Assembly (NCBI RefSeq): GCF_011617465.1
Contig: NZ_CP050153.1
Span: 2,418,001 to 2,482,000 of the forward strand
DNA: 64,000 nucleotides
Direction of reading: 5' to 3'
Origin: Brevibacterium pigmentatum
Lineage (GTDB): Bacteria > Actinomycetota > Actinomycetes > Actinomycetales > Brevibacteriaceae
Below are positions 28,103-37,827 of this stretch, piece after piece (the first letter of the stretch is position 1; the number at the start of each line of letters is the position of its first letter). The notes under the pieces are model-generated. The model did not search any database and was not told the origin of the DNA. It worked only from the letters and a program-made list of their open reading frames with translations. Both the position numbers and the translations under genes were made by a program.

Positions 28103-28987
28103 TCAGTTGAAGGACGCGTGCACGTGGTCGAAGTGGTTGGCGGTTGCGTCACCGCGGTCCTCCATGGCCTTCCAGCCCTGTCCGGGCATCCAGATGCGCT
28201 GTTCCCAGATGACGTACTTGACGTTGAGGCTGCCCTGGTTCTGGATGAGGTACTCGGCGATGCGGTCGCCGGTGGCGCCGCTGATCATGATGTCGACGGC
28301 TTCACCGGTGTTGTGATCCGAGCCGGTGCCGGGGCGACGTCCGCCGAAGGTCTTGACCTCGGGGAACTTCGCGCAGACTGCACGGTAGCCGTTGACGGCG
28401 TTCGGCAGCAGACCGGACTCGATCGAGGAGGACACGCTGCACGGCGGAGCCGAGGTGTCCGAAGAGGTGCCTTCGCCTTCGCCGGAGGACTTCTCATCGC
28501 TCGACTTCTCATCGGAGGACGAATCGTCGCTCGTCTTCGCAGCGGCCGAGGATTCCGCGGTCGGCTTGGGCTTCGGCGGAGCCTTGACCTCGAGGTCGGT
28601 CTTCGAGGACTTGTTCTTGTACTTCGGGTCGTCCTTGACCTTCTCCAGGTACTCTTCGCCGGCCTTCTTGCGTTCGGCGTCAAGCTCCTTCTGGCTCACG
28701 GTCGAGGAAGTGGTCGACTCCTCGGGGGTCGTCGTCGAGGCGGCTTCGGTGGTGACGTTGCCGGACTCGGGCGGCCCCATGACAACGGTCGAACCGACGA
28801 CGGCGGCGGTCGCGGCTGCAGGAACGGCGATCGCGGCGACGACTGGACGCTGCTTGACGGTCGCCAGCACGGAAGTCGCCGAGGACGGCGCATTCGCTGC
28901 GCGTCGTCCGGCGGGGCGCTTGCCGGGAGTCAGATCCCGGATCAGCTGCTTCGCAAACGACGGCTTCGGTGAGGAGTGCTTACCCAA
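28103..28987 (-). CDS. Secreted protein with ARB-07466-like C-terminal domain
   Basis: A 294-residue protein. A basic N-terminus leads to a hydrophobic segment (about residues 45-72) that would anchor or export it. A Ser/Thr/Glu/Lys-rich linker (about 80-180) follows, then a compact domain with TFGGRRPGTGSDHNTGEAVD and NHFDHVHASFN, whose His and Asp residues recall zinc peptidases of the M15 kind. A cell-wall role is likely but unproved. The start is a TTG with AAGGGA upstream. The AT-rich upstream region has repeated GTTAC/GTAAC half-sites. Confidence 0.75.
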   Translation of the reverse strand: MGKHSSPKPSFAKQLIRDLTPGKRPAGRRAANAPSSATSVLATVKQRPVVAAIAVPAAATAAVVGSTVVMGPPESGNVTTEAASTTTPEESTTSSTVSQKELDAERKKAGEEYLEKVKDDPKYKNKSSKTDLEVKAPPKPKPTAESSAAAKTSDDSSSDEKSSDEKSSGEGEGTSSDTSAPPCSVSSSIESGLLPNAVNGYRAVCAKFPEVKTFGGRRPGTGSDHNTGEAVDIMISGATGDRIAEYLIQNQGSLNVKYVIWEQRIWMPGQGWKAMEDRGDATANHFDHVHASFN

Positions 28988-29053
28988 TGCAGAATTCCCT
29001 TAACAGAGTCGTAATCATTTCGTTACCGCAAAAAGTCTACGACATCTCGGAAA

Positions 29054-29070
29054 GATAACAAAACTGTTAC
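29054..29070 (-). promoter_or_regulatory. GATAAC...GTTAC dyad upstream of the secreted protein gene
   Basis: GATAACAAAACTGTTAC (29054-29070) is a near-perfect dyad in an AT-rich stretch, and a further CGTTACCG is seen at about 29021-29028. Such GTAAC half-sites resemble the kind recognised by response regulators controlling wall hydrolases in relatives; this is an inference. Confidence 0.3.
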
Positions 29071-29178
29071 GAGAACTTTTTTTCCGACGTGACGAAGGTC
29101 AAATCGGGCCCGCATCCGGCGATCGCTCGCACTCCCCCGATGACCAGGCGCGATGCCCGGGTCGGCCGGATAGGACGA

Positions 29179-29604
29179 TCAGTCGTCGTCGTTCTTCTTG
29201 TACGGGTCGGACTCACCTGCATGCTGTGCGTTCTTGGCCAACCCGGCCACGCGGGCGTCGTCGGCGGCAGCCTGAGCGAGCAGTCCGTCGAGACGGGCGG
29301 CAGCCTCGGGGACGGCGTCGGCGATGAATTCGAGACTCGGGGTCAGACGGATCGTCAGCCCCTTGCCCACTTCGGAGCGGATGAAGCCCTTGGCCGATTC
29401 GAGGGCATGACCGGTGCCGACGAGGTCCTGGTCGTCGCCGTAGACGGTGTAGAAGATGGTGGCGTGCTGCAGATCGCCGGTCACGCGCACATCGGTGACG
29501 GTGACGAATCCGAGGCGGGGATCCTTGAGCTTGCGCTCGATGGTGCTGGCGACGATGACCTTGATCTGGTCGGCGATCTTGCGGGCCCGTGTCGAGTCTG
29601 CCAT
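29179..29604 (-). CDS. rbfA: 30S ribosome-binding factor A
   Basis: A 141-residue KH-like cold-shock protein that binds the 30S subunit during late 16S maturation. The family pattern is seen in [20 protein letters not shown] followed by [19 protein letters not shown]. The C-terminal tail is acidic and Asn/Asp rich. It is the last gene of the rimP-nusA-ylxR-infB-rbfA block. Confidence 0.96.
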   Translation of the reverse strand: MADSTRARKIADQIKVIVASTIERKLKDPRLGFVTVTDVRVTGDLQHATIFYTVYGDDQDLVGTGHALESAKGFIRSEVGKGLTIRLTPSLEFIADAVPEAAARLDGLLAQAAADDARVAGLAKNAQHAGESDPYKKNDDD

Positions 29605-29622
29605 GACGTGTGTCCTTCTGTT

Positions 29623-29710
29623 CGGGGCCGGAACAACTCTTCCGGCCCTATATTAGCTGTGGAATCGAACCGGCTCCGGCCGGTCCCCCATCCGGGGGCC
29701 GACCGGAGCC
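29623..29710 (-). terminator. Two strong hairpins between infB and rbfA
   Basis: GGGCCGGAA/TTCCGGCCC (29625-29633 and 29639-29647 region) and a longer stem GGCTCCGGcCGGtCCCCC (29672-29689) with GGGGGcCGaCCGGAGCC (29694-29710). Neither has a U-tract. They may reduce read-through from infB or be RNase processing points, because rbfA has no obvious promoter of its own. Confidence 0.45.
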
Positions 29711-29796
29711 ATCGATTCACGGTATGAGCCCCATCCTTGTCCTCGTCAGCGCTGCTGCGCTGACGAGCCACCGGGTGCGACTCGCTCCGCGACCGA

Positions 29797-32724
29797 TCAG
29801 TCGCGCGGCTTCTCCTGCATCTCGAAGGTCTCGATGATGTCGCCGACGCGCAGGTCGTTGAACTTGCCGAGTCCGATACCGCACTCGTAGCCCTCGCGGA
29901 CCTCGGTGGCATCGTCCTTGAACCGACGCAGCGATTCGATGTGGACGTTGTCGCCGATGACGATTCCGTCGCGGGTGACGCGAGCGGTCGAGTTACGCTT
30001 GATGAGGCCGTCGCGGACGATCGAGCCGGCGATGTTGCCGAACTTCGAGGAACGGAAGACCTCGCGGATCTCCGCCGTACCGGTCTGGACCTCTTCGTAC
30101 TCGGGCTTGAGCATGCCCTTGAGCGAGGACTCGATGTCTTCGATCGCCTGGTAGATGACCGAGTAGTAGCGGACGTCGACGCCTTCGCGGTCTGCCAGGT
30201 CGCGAGCCTTCGCTTCCGGACGGACGTTGAAGCCGAGGACGATCGCGTTGTCGACCGTGGCCAGGTTGATGTCGTTCTCCGTGATCGCACCGACGCCGCG
30301 GTGGATGATCCGCAGGTCGACGTCGTCGCCCACATCGATCTTGAGCAGCGAATCCTCGAGTGCTTCGACGGCACCGGAGACGTCACCCTTGAGGATGAGG
30401 TTGAGCATGTCGACCTTGCCCTCAGCCAGAGCCTTCGTGAAGTCCTCGAGGCTGATGCGCTTGCGACCGCGAGCCTGAGCAGCGTTGCGCTCGATGGCGT
30501 CACGCTTCTCAGCGATCTGGCGAGCCGTGCGATCATCATCGGTGGAGATGAACGAATCACCGGCGCGCGGCACGGACGACAGACCGAGCACCTGCACGGG
30601 GCGGGAGGGTCCGGCCTCCTCGACGACATTGCCGTTCTCATCGAACATCGCACGCACACGTCCGTAGGCGGTGCCGCAGACGATGGCGTCGCCCTGACGC
30701 AGGGTGCCGGACTCGACGAGGACGGTGGCAACCGCACCGCGGCCCTTGTCGAGCTTGGCCTCGATCGCGATGCCGCGAGCGGACTTGTCGGGGTTCGCCC
30801 GCAGGTCCAGGGCCGCATCGGTGGTCAGCAGGACGGACTCGAGCAGCTGGTCGATGCCCTCGCGTTTAAGCGCGGAGATCGGCACGAACATGGTCTCGCC
30901 GCCGTACTCTTCGGCCACGAGGTTGTATTCGGTCAGCTGCTGCATGACCTTGGCGGGGTTGGCGCCTTCCTTGTCGACCTTGTTCACAGCCACGACGATC
31001 GGCACATCGGCCGCCTGAGCATGGTTGAGAGCTTCGATCGTCTGCGGCATGACGCCGTCGTCGGCGGCGACCACGAGGATCGCGAGGTCCGTCGACTTCG
31101 CACCACGGGCACGCATGGCGGTGAACGCCTCGTGACCAGGGGTATCGAGGAAGGTGAGCTTGCGCTCCTGCCCCTCGTGGTCGACCTCGACCTGGTAGGC
31201 ACCGATGTGCTGAGTGATTCCGCCGGCCTCGCGGGAGGCGACATTGGCCGAACGGATCGCATCGAGCAGCTTGGTCTTACCGTGATCGACGTGACCCATG
31301 ACGGTGATGACCGGCGGACGTGCCTGCAGATCCTCATCGTCCTCTTCTGCGGCTTCGGCATCGAGGTCGATGTCGAAGGTCTCGAGCAGCTCACGGTCTT
31401 CGTCTTCGGGCGAGACGATCTCGATCTTGTAGCCGAGCTCCTCACCGAGGACCTCGAAGGTCGCTTCGTCGAGGGACTGGGTGATCGTGGCCATCTCACC
31501 GAGGTGGAAGAGCACGGTCACGAGGTTCGTCGGATCGGTGTTGATCTTCTCGGCGAAGTCGGCCAGCGAGGAGCCGCGACGCAGACGCAGCGGCGTATTG
31601 CCGTCTCCGCGCGGAACGGTGACGCCACCGACCGACGGAGCCTGCATCTGCTCGAGCTCTGCGCGCTTCGCCCGCTTCGACTTGCGTCCCTTCTGACGGG
31701 GGCCGCCGCCGCGGCCGAATGCACCCTGTGTGCTTCCGCGACCGCGACCTGAACCGCGACCACCGGGACCGCCGCCGGGTCCACGACGAGGACCGCCTGG
31801 AGCGCCGCCCGGTGCACCGGGTGCGCCGCCGGGGGCATTTCCGCGGCCGCCTCCACCGCGACCGCGGCCGGGAGCGGGCTTGTTCAGTGCCGAGTTCTTC
31901 AGCATCGACGGGTTGGGGCGGGGTGCGCCCGGGCGAGGTGCCGGACGCGGACCGCCGGAGGATTCCTCACCGGAACCGCGCTGCTTCTGACCGGGCTTCG
32001 GCATTCCCTGCGAAGGTGCGAAGGGGTTGTTGCCGGGGCGTCCGCCCTGTCCACCTTGACCGCCTTGACCACCCTGACCGCCGGAACGACCGCCGGGCTT
32101 AGGTCCACGACCGGGCTTCGGCATTCCCTGCGAGGAGGCGAAGGGGTTGTTGCCGGGACGCGCGGCACCACGGCCACCGGGCTTCGGGGCACCCGGCTTG
32201 GGCGCTCCGGGCTTCGGGGCGCCGGGCTTAGGCGCGGCAGCCGGCTTCGGCGCGCCGGGCTTCGGCGCCGAGGAGGCAGCAGGCTTGGCCTCGGCTGCGG
32301 GAGCCTCGGTCGGTTCTGCGGCCTTCGGAGTCGACGGCTTGGCGGCCGGCTTGGCGCCGGGCTTCGGTGCGGACTTCGCAGCGGGGGCGGCATCCTCGGC
32401 GGGGGCCGATTTTGCCGAAGCAGCAGGCTTCGAAGCACCGGGCTTGGCAGCCGACTTCGCGGCGGGCTTGGGTGCGGGCTTCGCACCGGGTTTCGGGGCT
32501 CCGGGCTTCGCGGCCGGCTTGGCGGCCTTCTTCGCGCCAGCGGACTTCTCACCACCGGCGGGAGCGGAATCGGCGAAGGCCTCCTTCACGCGGCGCACGA
32601 CGGGCGCTTCGAGCGTCGAAGAGGCGGAGCGAACGAATTCGCCCATGTCCTGGAGCTTTTCGAGGACGTTCTTGCTTGTTGTGCCGAGCTCTTTCGCGAG
32701 CTCATGGACACGGGGCTTTGCCAC
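29797..32724 (-). CDS. infB: Translation initiation factor IF-2
   Basis: A 975-residue GTPase that places initiator tRNA on the 30S subunit. After an IF2-N motif ([20 protein letters not shown]) comes a long disordered Ala/Pro/Lys/Gly region (about 60-340) with near duplicates such as [16 protein letters not shown] and [16 protein letters not shown]. The G domain has [19 protein letters not shown] and NKVDK. Domains III-IV complete the C-terminus ([16 protein letters not shown]). Long N-termini are usual in actinobacteria. Confidence 0.97.
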   Translation of the reverse strand: MAKPRVHELAKELGTTSKNVLEKLQDMGEFVRSASSTLEAPVVRRVKEAFADSAPAGGEKSAGAKKAAKPAAKPGAPKPGAKPAPKPAAKSAAKPGASKPAASAKSAPAEDAAPAAKSAPKPGAKPAAKPSTPKAAEPTEAPAAEAKPAASSAPKPGAPKPAAAPKPGAPKPGAPKPGAPKPGGRGAARPGNNPFASSQGMPKPGRGPKPGGRSGGQGGQGGQGGQGGRPGNNPFAPSQGMPKPGQKQRGSGEESSGGPRPAPRPGAPRPNPSMLKNSALNKPAPGRGRGGGGRGNAPGGAPGAPGGAPGGPRRGPGGGPGGRGSGRGRGSTQGAFGRGGGPRQKGRKSKRAKRAELEQMQAPSVGGVTVPRGDGNTPLRLRRGSSLADFAEKINTDPTNLVTVLFHLGEMATITQSLDEATFEVLGEELGYKIEIVSPEDEDRELLETFDIDLDAEAAEEDDEDLQARPPVITVMGHVDHGKTKLLDAIRSANVASREAGGITQHIGAYQVEVDHEGQERKLTFLDTPGHEAFTAMRARGAKSTDLAILVVAADDGVMPQTIEALNHAQAADVPIVVAVNKVDKEGANPAKVMQQLTEYNLVAEEYGGETMFVPISALKREGIDQLLESVLLTTDAALDLRANPDKSARGIAIEAKLDKGRGAVATVLVESGTLRQGDAIVCGTAYGRVRAMFDENGNVVEEAGPSRPVQVLGLSSVPRAGDSFISTDDDRTARQIAEKRDAIERNAAQARGRKRISLEDFTKALAEGKVDMLNLILKGDVSGAVEALEDSLLKIDVGDDVDLRIIHRGVGAITENDINLATVDNAIVLGFNVRPEAKARDLADREGVDVRYYSVIYQAIEDIESSLKGMLKPEYEEVQTGTAEIREVFRSSKFGNIAGSIVRDGLIKRNSTARVTRDGIVIGDNVHIESLRRFKDDATEVREGYECGIGLGKFNDLRVGDIIETFEMQEKPRD

Positions 32725-32854
32725 AGTTCTCCTGTCCGGGTTCTTTCCCGGTCAGGAAAGAACCTCATCAATGAAGAGCAGTACTCATCTCACTGCTCTC
32801 TCGAATTCCGTCTGGGTGTCATCGTGCGACACTCACAACTTGTCATCCATTCGG

Positions 32855-33193
32855 CTACCCGTTCTCTTTGGGTTCGGTGTCCGGCCTCGGGAGGTCCGAG
32901 GCGGTGATCTTCGTTCGAAAGGATCGAGCGAAGGCGGCAGTGGTCAGGGCCTTGTTCAGGCACTTCTCGTCAGGGTGCACCCACGCACCACGCCCCGGCA
33001 GTGTCGCTGACACATCGTGGACGACGGCGGGGTGCTGATCGGGGCGGAACACGAAGCGTGTCAGCTCGTCCCGACCGGCCTTCTGCCTACAGGCGATGCA
33101 CGTCCTTACGGGTCCATCACCAACATTCACAATGAATGATTCTACAGCACCGCCACCCCCGCGCGCGCCAAGGGGGCCAGTGGTGCGAATCAC
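32855..33193 (-). CDS. ylxR: YlxR-family nucleic-acid-binding protein (DUF448)
   Basis: About 112 residues between nusA and infB, the standard place for YlxR. It has the family motif RTCIACRQKAGRDELTRFV and GRGAWVHPDEKCLNKALT. It is thought to bind RNA or influence transcription and RNase P in other bacteria. The start is uncertain: GTG at 33193 follows nusA by nine bases, while a GTG at 33130 would give a compact protein that begins just before the motif. Confidence 0.88.
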   Translation of the reverse strand: MIRTTGPLGARGGGGAVESFIVNVGDGPVRTCIACRQKAGRDELTRFVFRPDQHPAVVHDVSATLPGRGAWVHPDEKCLNKALTTAAFARSFRTKITASDLPRPDTEPKENG

Positions 33194-33202
33194 TGCATGA
33201 GG

Positions 33203-34165
33203 CTACTCGCCTGCGACGATGTCGATCTTCCAGCCGGTGAGCTTCGCCGCCAGGCGGGCGTTCTGGCCTTCCTTGCCGATGGCCAGGGAGAGCTGGTCGG
33301 TGGGGACGACGGCGCGGGATTCCTGTGCGGCGGCGTCGAGGATCTCCACGCTCTTGGCCTTGGCCGGGGACAGCGCGTGGGCGATGAACTTCGCCGGGTC
33401 GTCGGAGTAGTCGACGATGTCGATCTTCTCCTGGCCGAGTTCGTTCATGACCGCGCGCACGCGGGAGCCGAGTTCGCCGATGCACGAGCCCTTCGCGTTG
33501 ACTCCAGGCTTCGTGGCGCGCACGGCGAGTTTCGTGCGGTGGCCGGCTTCGCGGGCCAGGGACACGATCTCGACGGTGCCGTCGGCGATCTCCGGGGCCT
33601 CATGGGCGAAGAGTCGGCGCACGAGGTTCGGGTGGGTGCGGGAGACGGTGACCGACGTGCCCTTCGTTCCCTTGTGCACGTCGGCGATGTAGACGCGCAG
33701 GCGGGTGCCGTGGGCGTAGGTCTCGCCGGGGACCTGCTCGTGCGGCGGCAGCACCGCTTCGACGTCTCCGATGTCGACCTGGACCATCTGCGGGTCCCGG
33801 CCCTGCTGGATGATGCCGGAGACGATCTCGCCCTCACGGCCCTTGAACGTGCCGAGCAGCGTCTCGTCTTCGACATCGCGCAGCCGCTGGTGGATGACCT
33901 GTCGAGCAGTCTGGGCGGCGATCCGGCCGAAGCCGGTGGGAGTGTCGTCGAACTCGCCGATCGGATTGTCGTCGTTGTCGAATTCCACGGCGAGGATGCG
34001 CACCTCGCCGGTGGACTTGTCGAGTTCGGCGCGGGCGTCGGGCCAGGCCCCTTCGGTCTTCTGGTAGGCGAGGAAGAGCGCCTGTTCGATGAGTTCGATG
34101 AGGGTTTCCAGCGGAATCTCACGCTCTCGTTCGATGACGCGCAGAACATTGAGGTCGATGTCCAT
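33203..34165 (-). CDS. nusA: Transcription termination/antitermination factor NusA
   Basis: A 320-residue protein that binds RNA polymerase and nascent RNA. The N-terminal domain starts MDIDLNVLRVIEREREIPL. An S1 domain (about 105-175) is followed by two KH domains (KGSCIGELGSRVRAVMNEL and the C-terminal IGKEGQNARLAAKLTGW). It lacks the acidic C-terminal repeats of E. coli NusA, as is normal in actinobacteria. It lies between rimP and ylxR. Confidence 0.97.
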   Translation of the reverse strand: MDIDLNVLRVIEREREIPLETLIELIEQALFLAYQKTEGAWPDARAELDKSTGEVRILAVEFDNDDNPIGEFDDTPTGFGRIAAQTARQVIHQRLRDVEDETLLGTFKGREGEIVSGIIQQGRDPQMVQVDIGDVEAVLPPHEQVPGETYAHGTRLRVYIADVHKGTKGTSVTVSRTHPNLVRRLFAHEAPEIADGTVEIVSLAREAGHRTKLAVRATKPGVNAKGSCIGELGSRVRAVMNELGQEKIDIVDYSDDPAKFIAHALSPAKAKSVEILDAAAQESRAVVPTDQLSLAIGKEGQNARLAAKLTGWKIDIVAGE

Positions 34166-34302
34166 GTCTAAGTCCTCTCTCGCTCAACCGAGCATTGAAT
34201 TGTCTGTGTTCACTTATGCAGGCGTAACAGTCTATCCCAGTCTGCGCCTGCACTCTGCCTGCGCTGGGGCCATCTCACCGCCGGCGGAGCGTGAGGTTCG
34301 CC

Positions 34303-34767
34303 TCAGCGGAACTTCAATTCCACCTGGGCCTTGCGAATCTCGCCGAGATCGACCGTCTTCGACTCCTTGCGCTGGGGGTCCGTGCCCGTGATCGAACTCT
34401 CCCCCACCTCGGCGAGGTCGAGCTTGAAGGTGTCCTTCTTCGTCGTGATCTCCAGGCGACGGCCGATGACGCGTCGGAAGTGGCGGGGGGTCTCGAGCTG
34501 CCGGGTGGCACCGGGGCTCGTGACCTCGAGCTGGTACGGCTTGTCCCGGAAGATCTCGACCTCGTCGAGGGCGTCGCCGACGATCTTCGTCGATTCGGCG
34601 ACCTTCTCCATCGACATCGGATCGGTGCTCGATTCGTCGAGGTCGACGACGACGGTGAGCGTGCGCCGCGGACCGGCCGCCACCGCTTTGACGGTCTCGA
34701 GGTGGAATCCCGCATCCTGCAGGGGCGGGGCGAGCAGTCCTTTGATCCGCTCGACGTCTTCGTCCAT
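34303..34767 (-). CDS. rimP: Ribosome maturation factor RimP
   Basis: A 154-residue protein that acts in 30S maturation. It contains TLTVVVDLDESSTDPMSMEK and YQLEVTSPGATRQLETPRHF, both family signatures. The ATG at 34767 is supported by GGAGG a few bases upstream; the longer open frame to 34860 is spacer, with a TCGCCGAGGCGG motif at 34796. A 137-base gap separates it from nusA. Confidence 0.94.
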   Translation of the reverse strand: MDEDVERIKGLLAPPLQDAGFHLETVKAVAAGPRRTLTVVVDLDESSTDPMSMEKVAESTKIVGDALDEVEIFRDKPYQLEVTSPGATRQLETPRHFRRVIGRRLEITTKKDTFKLDLAEVGESSITGTDPQRKESKTVDLGEIRKAQVELKFR

Positions 34768-34946
34768 TTCTCCTCCATATCCTTGTGCGTCCCCTTCGCC
34801 GAGGCGGGGCGAGGGGGCCGGCGCACCGTGCACGTGTGCGACCGCCGTGTTCTCCCCCACCCTAAGCGACAGCCGCCGTCGAGGTTAAGCCTTCGGCGCG
34901 GTTCGGGTGGTGATCGGGTCTCCCCCGCCGGTGACGGGGCATCCGA

Positions 34947-34958
34947 TAGGATTGCCTT
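34947..34958 (+). promoter_or_regulatory. Leaderless-type -10 box of the lipoprotein gene
   Basis: TAGGAT (34947-34952), then six bases, then ATG at 34959, with no Shine-Dalgarno. It has the same layout as the SDR gene at 19017. Confidence 0.5.
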
Positions 34959-35924
34959 ATGCGTTTTCCCGTCAGTCGCCGCGGCCTGCTCACTGCCGGC
35001 GTCGGCGGGCTGAGCGTCGGCCTGCTCACCGCCTGCGGCCTGCGACTCGATCAGGATCCCGAGATCCCCACGCTCGATTCGACCCAGCAGCTGCGCAATC
35101 GTCTGGCCCGCATCCTCGACTCCACCTCCCCCGGCTCCGGGGATCCCGAAACCGCCGGTGAGGACCTCGCCGATTTCGTTGACGCGGTCGGACCAGTGTG
35201 GAATCCGCCGACCGAGTTCGCCACCGAGGCGCCCCCGACCGAGGAGGACCGCACCTTCGTCCAAGCCGCCGAGGTGGCTTCCCGCGCCGTCTTCGAAGCG
35301 TCGTCGTCCTTGGGCTCGGATCTCATTCCCGTCCTGGCCGATGTGGCCACGGGTCTGGCTCTGGTCGCCGGGACGAAGAAGCCGGAGCTCATCACCACCG
35401 CAGATGAGCTCATCCGCGCCGGCCGTGAGGAGCTCGATCAGAGCAAGGACGGAAAGCAGACGCCTCAGGGCTCGGACGACGGGGACGAGGGCGACGAGAA
35501 GAAGGCCGATCGCGCGAAGGTCTTCAACGCGATCCTCAACCAATCACGGGCGGCCGCCTACGGCTATGAACGGCTTGCCGTGAACTTCCATTCGAAGTCG
35601 CGCGAACGCAAGGCTGCGTTGGCACGGCTCGAATCCTTGGGCGCTCTGTCCGGGGAGATGCTGGAACTCCTCGGTGAGGACTCGGCCGACCCGGCCGCCT
35701 CGGCGTGGAAGCTCGACCCCACCCCGACGGATGCGGAATCCGCGAAGGAACTCGCGCTCTCCCTCGAGGACGGCGTCGCTTCCGCGCTTCTGCCCTGGTT
35801 GGAGGCGGACGCCTCGGCGATTCTCCGGCTCTGGGAATCGGCCCGGACCCGGATGGTCTTCGCCGCTACCCAGCCGCTGCGTTTCACCTATGACGAACCC
35901 GGGCAGGCGGAGGTGCAGGAGTGA
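34959..35924 (+). CDS. Putative Tat-exported lipoprotein of unknown function
   Basis: A 321-residue protein. The N-terminus has a twin arginine in VSRRGLLTAG and a lipobox LLTAC (Cys at about residue 26), so it is probably exported by Tat and lipid-anchored. The mature part is helical and Ala/Glu/Asp-rich, with a Lys/Asp/Gln-rich loop (about 160-185). Its C-terminal part resembles DUF4439-type ferritin-like actinobacterial proteins, without certainty. The next gene overlaps its stop by four bases. Confidence 0.75.
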   Translation: MRFPVSRRGLLTAGVGGLSVGLLTACGLRLDQDPEIPTLDSTQQLRNRLARILDSTSPGSGDPETAGEDLADFVDAVGPVWNPPTEFATEAPPTEEDRTFVQAAEVASRAVFEASSSLGSDLIPVLADVATGLALVAGTKKPELITTADELIRAGREELDQSKDGKQTPQGSDDGDEGDEKKADRAKVFNAILNQSRAAAYGYERLAVNFHSKSRERKAALARLESLGALSGEMLELLGEDSADPAASAWKLDPTPTDAESAKELALSLEDGVASALLPWLEADASAILRLWESARTRMVFAATQPLRFTYDEPGQAEVQE

Positions 35925-36940
35925 AGGTCCCACCGGTTCTCTACCGCGCGACGCGCGAGATCATCGGCGAATATCGCACCGATTCGTGGGTTGCCGCGCT
36001 CGACTATATGGCCAACGAGCTCCTCGACCGGTGGAAGCTGCGCTTCGACGATGTGCCAGGGGCACCGTGGGCCGGCTGCGAGTCCTTGGTCATTCCGGTG
36101 CTCACTCAGGAGAACTATCAGGGGGTGCTGCGGTTCGCCGCTCCCACCTCGGCGCATACAGCCGCGCATGCGCAGGTGCTGCGCGCGCTGAAGATGTGGA
36201 ACGGGCACGGGGCCGTCCGGGTCATCCGGGATGATCGCAGCTTCCGGGTCACTCTGCAGGAGAGGCTGCGCACGAAGGACAATCTGTCCGTGCTCCCCCT
36301 GGCCGATGTCCCGCCGGTGTGGGGTGCCCTGCAGCGGTCCTTGGAGATTCCGGCGACCTCGGAGTTCCTGCGGGTCCAGGACGTCGTGGCCGGGTGGCTG
36401 AACTCGTTCGATGCCGATGCCGCGCTGCTGACCGGGTGGTCGGAGGCAGGTCCGCACGATTCCATGCTGCTGTCGTTCGCGCGCAATTGGATGCAGACTC
36501 TCGCGTCGTCGGATGAGAACTGGCTCATCCACGCCGATCTGCATTACTACAACATCCTCGCAGGCAATCCCGATCCGACGGGCATCTCGACGTGGAAGGC
36601 CATCGACCCACAGCCCTTGGCCGGTCCGACCGCCTACAGCCTGGCTCCGATCCTGTGGAACCGTCTGGCCGAGATCCCCTCGGACCATCCGCAGGCGCAG
36701 GCGGCGTGGCTGCGCGGCTTCGCCACGGATCTGGCGCTGTGCGCCGGGGTCGATCCGCAGTACGGGATGGGTGCGACCGTGGCGCGGGAGATCACGAATA
36801 TGTTCTGGTACCTGCGCGCGGCCTCCGGCGGGTCGAACTCGGGCTTGGCCGATGCCGCCCGATCCCTGTGGGTGGCGCGCGCCCTGTCGGGTGCCGACGT
36901 GGCCGGCGTCAATGCCCACGCCCTCAAACCCATCGGCTGA
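35921..36940 (+). CDS. Aminoglycoside/hydroxyurea phosphotransferase-like kinase
   Basis: A 339-residue protein of the APH(6)/hur kinase type. The catalytic loop is seen in WLIHADLHYYNILAG (near residue 205), and the Mg-binding part in WKAIDPQPLAGPTAY. It starts at GTG 35921, overlapping the lipoprotein gene by GTGA, so both are translated together. Members phosphorylate streptomycin or related sugars; a true resistance role is not shown here and a metabolic kinase is possible. Confidence 0.82.
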   Translation: MKVPPVLYRATREIIGEYRTDSWVAALDYMANELLDRWKLRFDDVPGAPWAGCESLVIPVLTQENYQGVLRFAAPTSAHTAAHAQVLRALKMWNGHGAVRVIRDDRSFRVTLQERLRTKDNLSVLPLADVPPVWGALQRSLEIPATSEFLRVQDVVAGWLNSFDADAALLTGWSEAGPHDSMLLSFARNWMQTLASSDENWLIHADLHYYNILAGNPDPTGISTWKAIDPQPLAGPTAYSLAPILWNRLAEIPSDHPQAQAAWLRGFATDLALCAGVDPQYGMGATVAREITNMFWYLRAASGGSNSGLADAARSLWVARALSGADVAGVNAHALKPIG

Positions 36941-36942
36941 CC

Positions 36943-37012
36943 CTAATTGCTACCTGACGGCGGCCCAGATACCTCGCGCGAGGTTGCTGGGCCGCCGTCA
37001 GGTAGTAATTAG
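36943..37012. repeat. Palindromic repeat, family A copy 3 (complete)
   Basis: A 70-base element from CTAATTGCTACCTGACGG to its complement ending GTAGTAATTAG, with an inner palindrome CCTCGCGCGAGG. It fills the space between the kinase and TSUP genes and contains the TSUP stop codon (37009-37011). It is the fullest of three copies and a likely two-way terminator. Confidence 0.88.
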
Positions 37013-37818
37013 TGGATGAGGCTGGTGATGACTTCGAAGCCGAGTTTGAGGATGAGGGCGGAGACGACGATGACGAAGATGACGCGGACGAACCCGGACC
37101 CCCTCGCCAGCGCGGTGCGGGCACCGAAGATCCCGCCGGTGACGTTGCCGACGGCCATGATCACGCCCAGCAGCCAGACGACCTGACCGTCGGGGATGAA
37201 GTAGACGAGTGCACCGAAGTTCGTCGCCCAGTTGATGACCTTCGCCGTCGCCGAAGCCTGCAGGAACGAGAATCCGATGATCGAGACGAAGGCGATGACG
37301 AGGAACGATCCCGTCCCCGGCCCGAGCACTCCGTCGTAGATGCCGATGACGAGCCCGATCAGCCACGACAGGGCATGGTGACGTTTCGACGATTCACCGA
37401 AGCGCAGCGTGGCATCGGCCCCGAGACTCGGGTTGAGCACGGTGAAGATCCCGACCCCGATGAGCGCCACCAGGATGATCGGGGTGAACGCGTCGCTGGG
37501 CACCAGGGTCGCGAGCTTCGCACCGAGCACGGCGCCTAAGAACGCCGAGGCCGCCGCTGGGATCGTCGCCGACCGGTCCGGGGTGATCTTGCGCAGATAG
37601 GTGATCGCCGAGGCGGTCGTGCCCGCAATCGACCCGATCTTATTCGTCGCGACTGCTTGGACGGGGCTCATCCCCGGCACCAGAAGCAGCGCGGGCAGCT
37701 GGATCAGTCCGCCCCCGCCGACGACGGCATCGATCCACCCGGCGAGGACTCCCGCGGCGAGCAGCCACAGGACCATGGTCCACGTGACGTCGATGCCTCC
37801 GGCGAGGGCTTCGAACAC
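37009..37818 (-). CDS. TSUP-family permease (TauE/SafE-like)
   Basis: A 269-residue membrane protein with about eight helices. The repeated family motifs are seen as GWIDAVVGGGGLIQLPALLL and, in the second half, GVLGPGTGSFLVIAFVSIIG. It may export sulfite, sulfoacetate or related anions; the substrate is unknown. It lies ten bases after proS. Its stop codon is provided by the palindromic repeat. Confidence 0.87.
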   Translation of the reverse strand: MFEALAGGIDVTWTMVLWLLAAGVLAGWIDAVVGGGGLIQLPALLLVPGMSPVQAVATNKIGSIAGTTASAITYLRKITPDRSATIPAAASAFLGAVLGAKLATLVPSDAFTPIILVALIGVGIFTVLNPSLGADATLRFGESSKRHHALSWLIGLVIGIYDGVLGPGTGSFLVIAFVSIIGFSFLQASATAKVINWATNFGALVYFIPDGQVVWLLGVIMAVGNVTGGIFGARTALARGSGFVRVIFVIVVSALILKLGFEVITSLIH

Positions 37819-37827
37819 CGAGGCTGC

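Noticed and set aside
29941..31752. Plus-strand open frame of 603 codons
   Set aside because: Antisense shadow of infB, which has clear G-domain motifs on the other strand.
36943..37012. Possible attachment site of a prophage
   Set aside because: Related copies at 11174 and 11887, and no integrase or phage genes nearby; a dispersed repeat explains it better.
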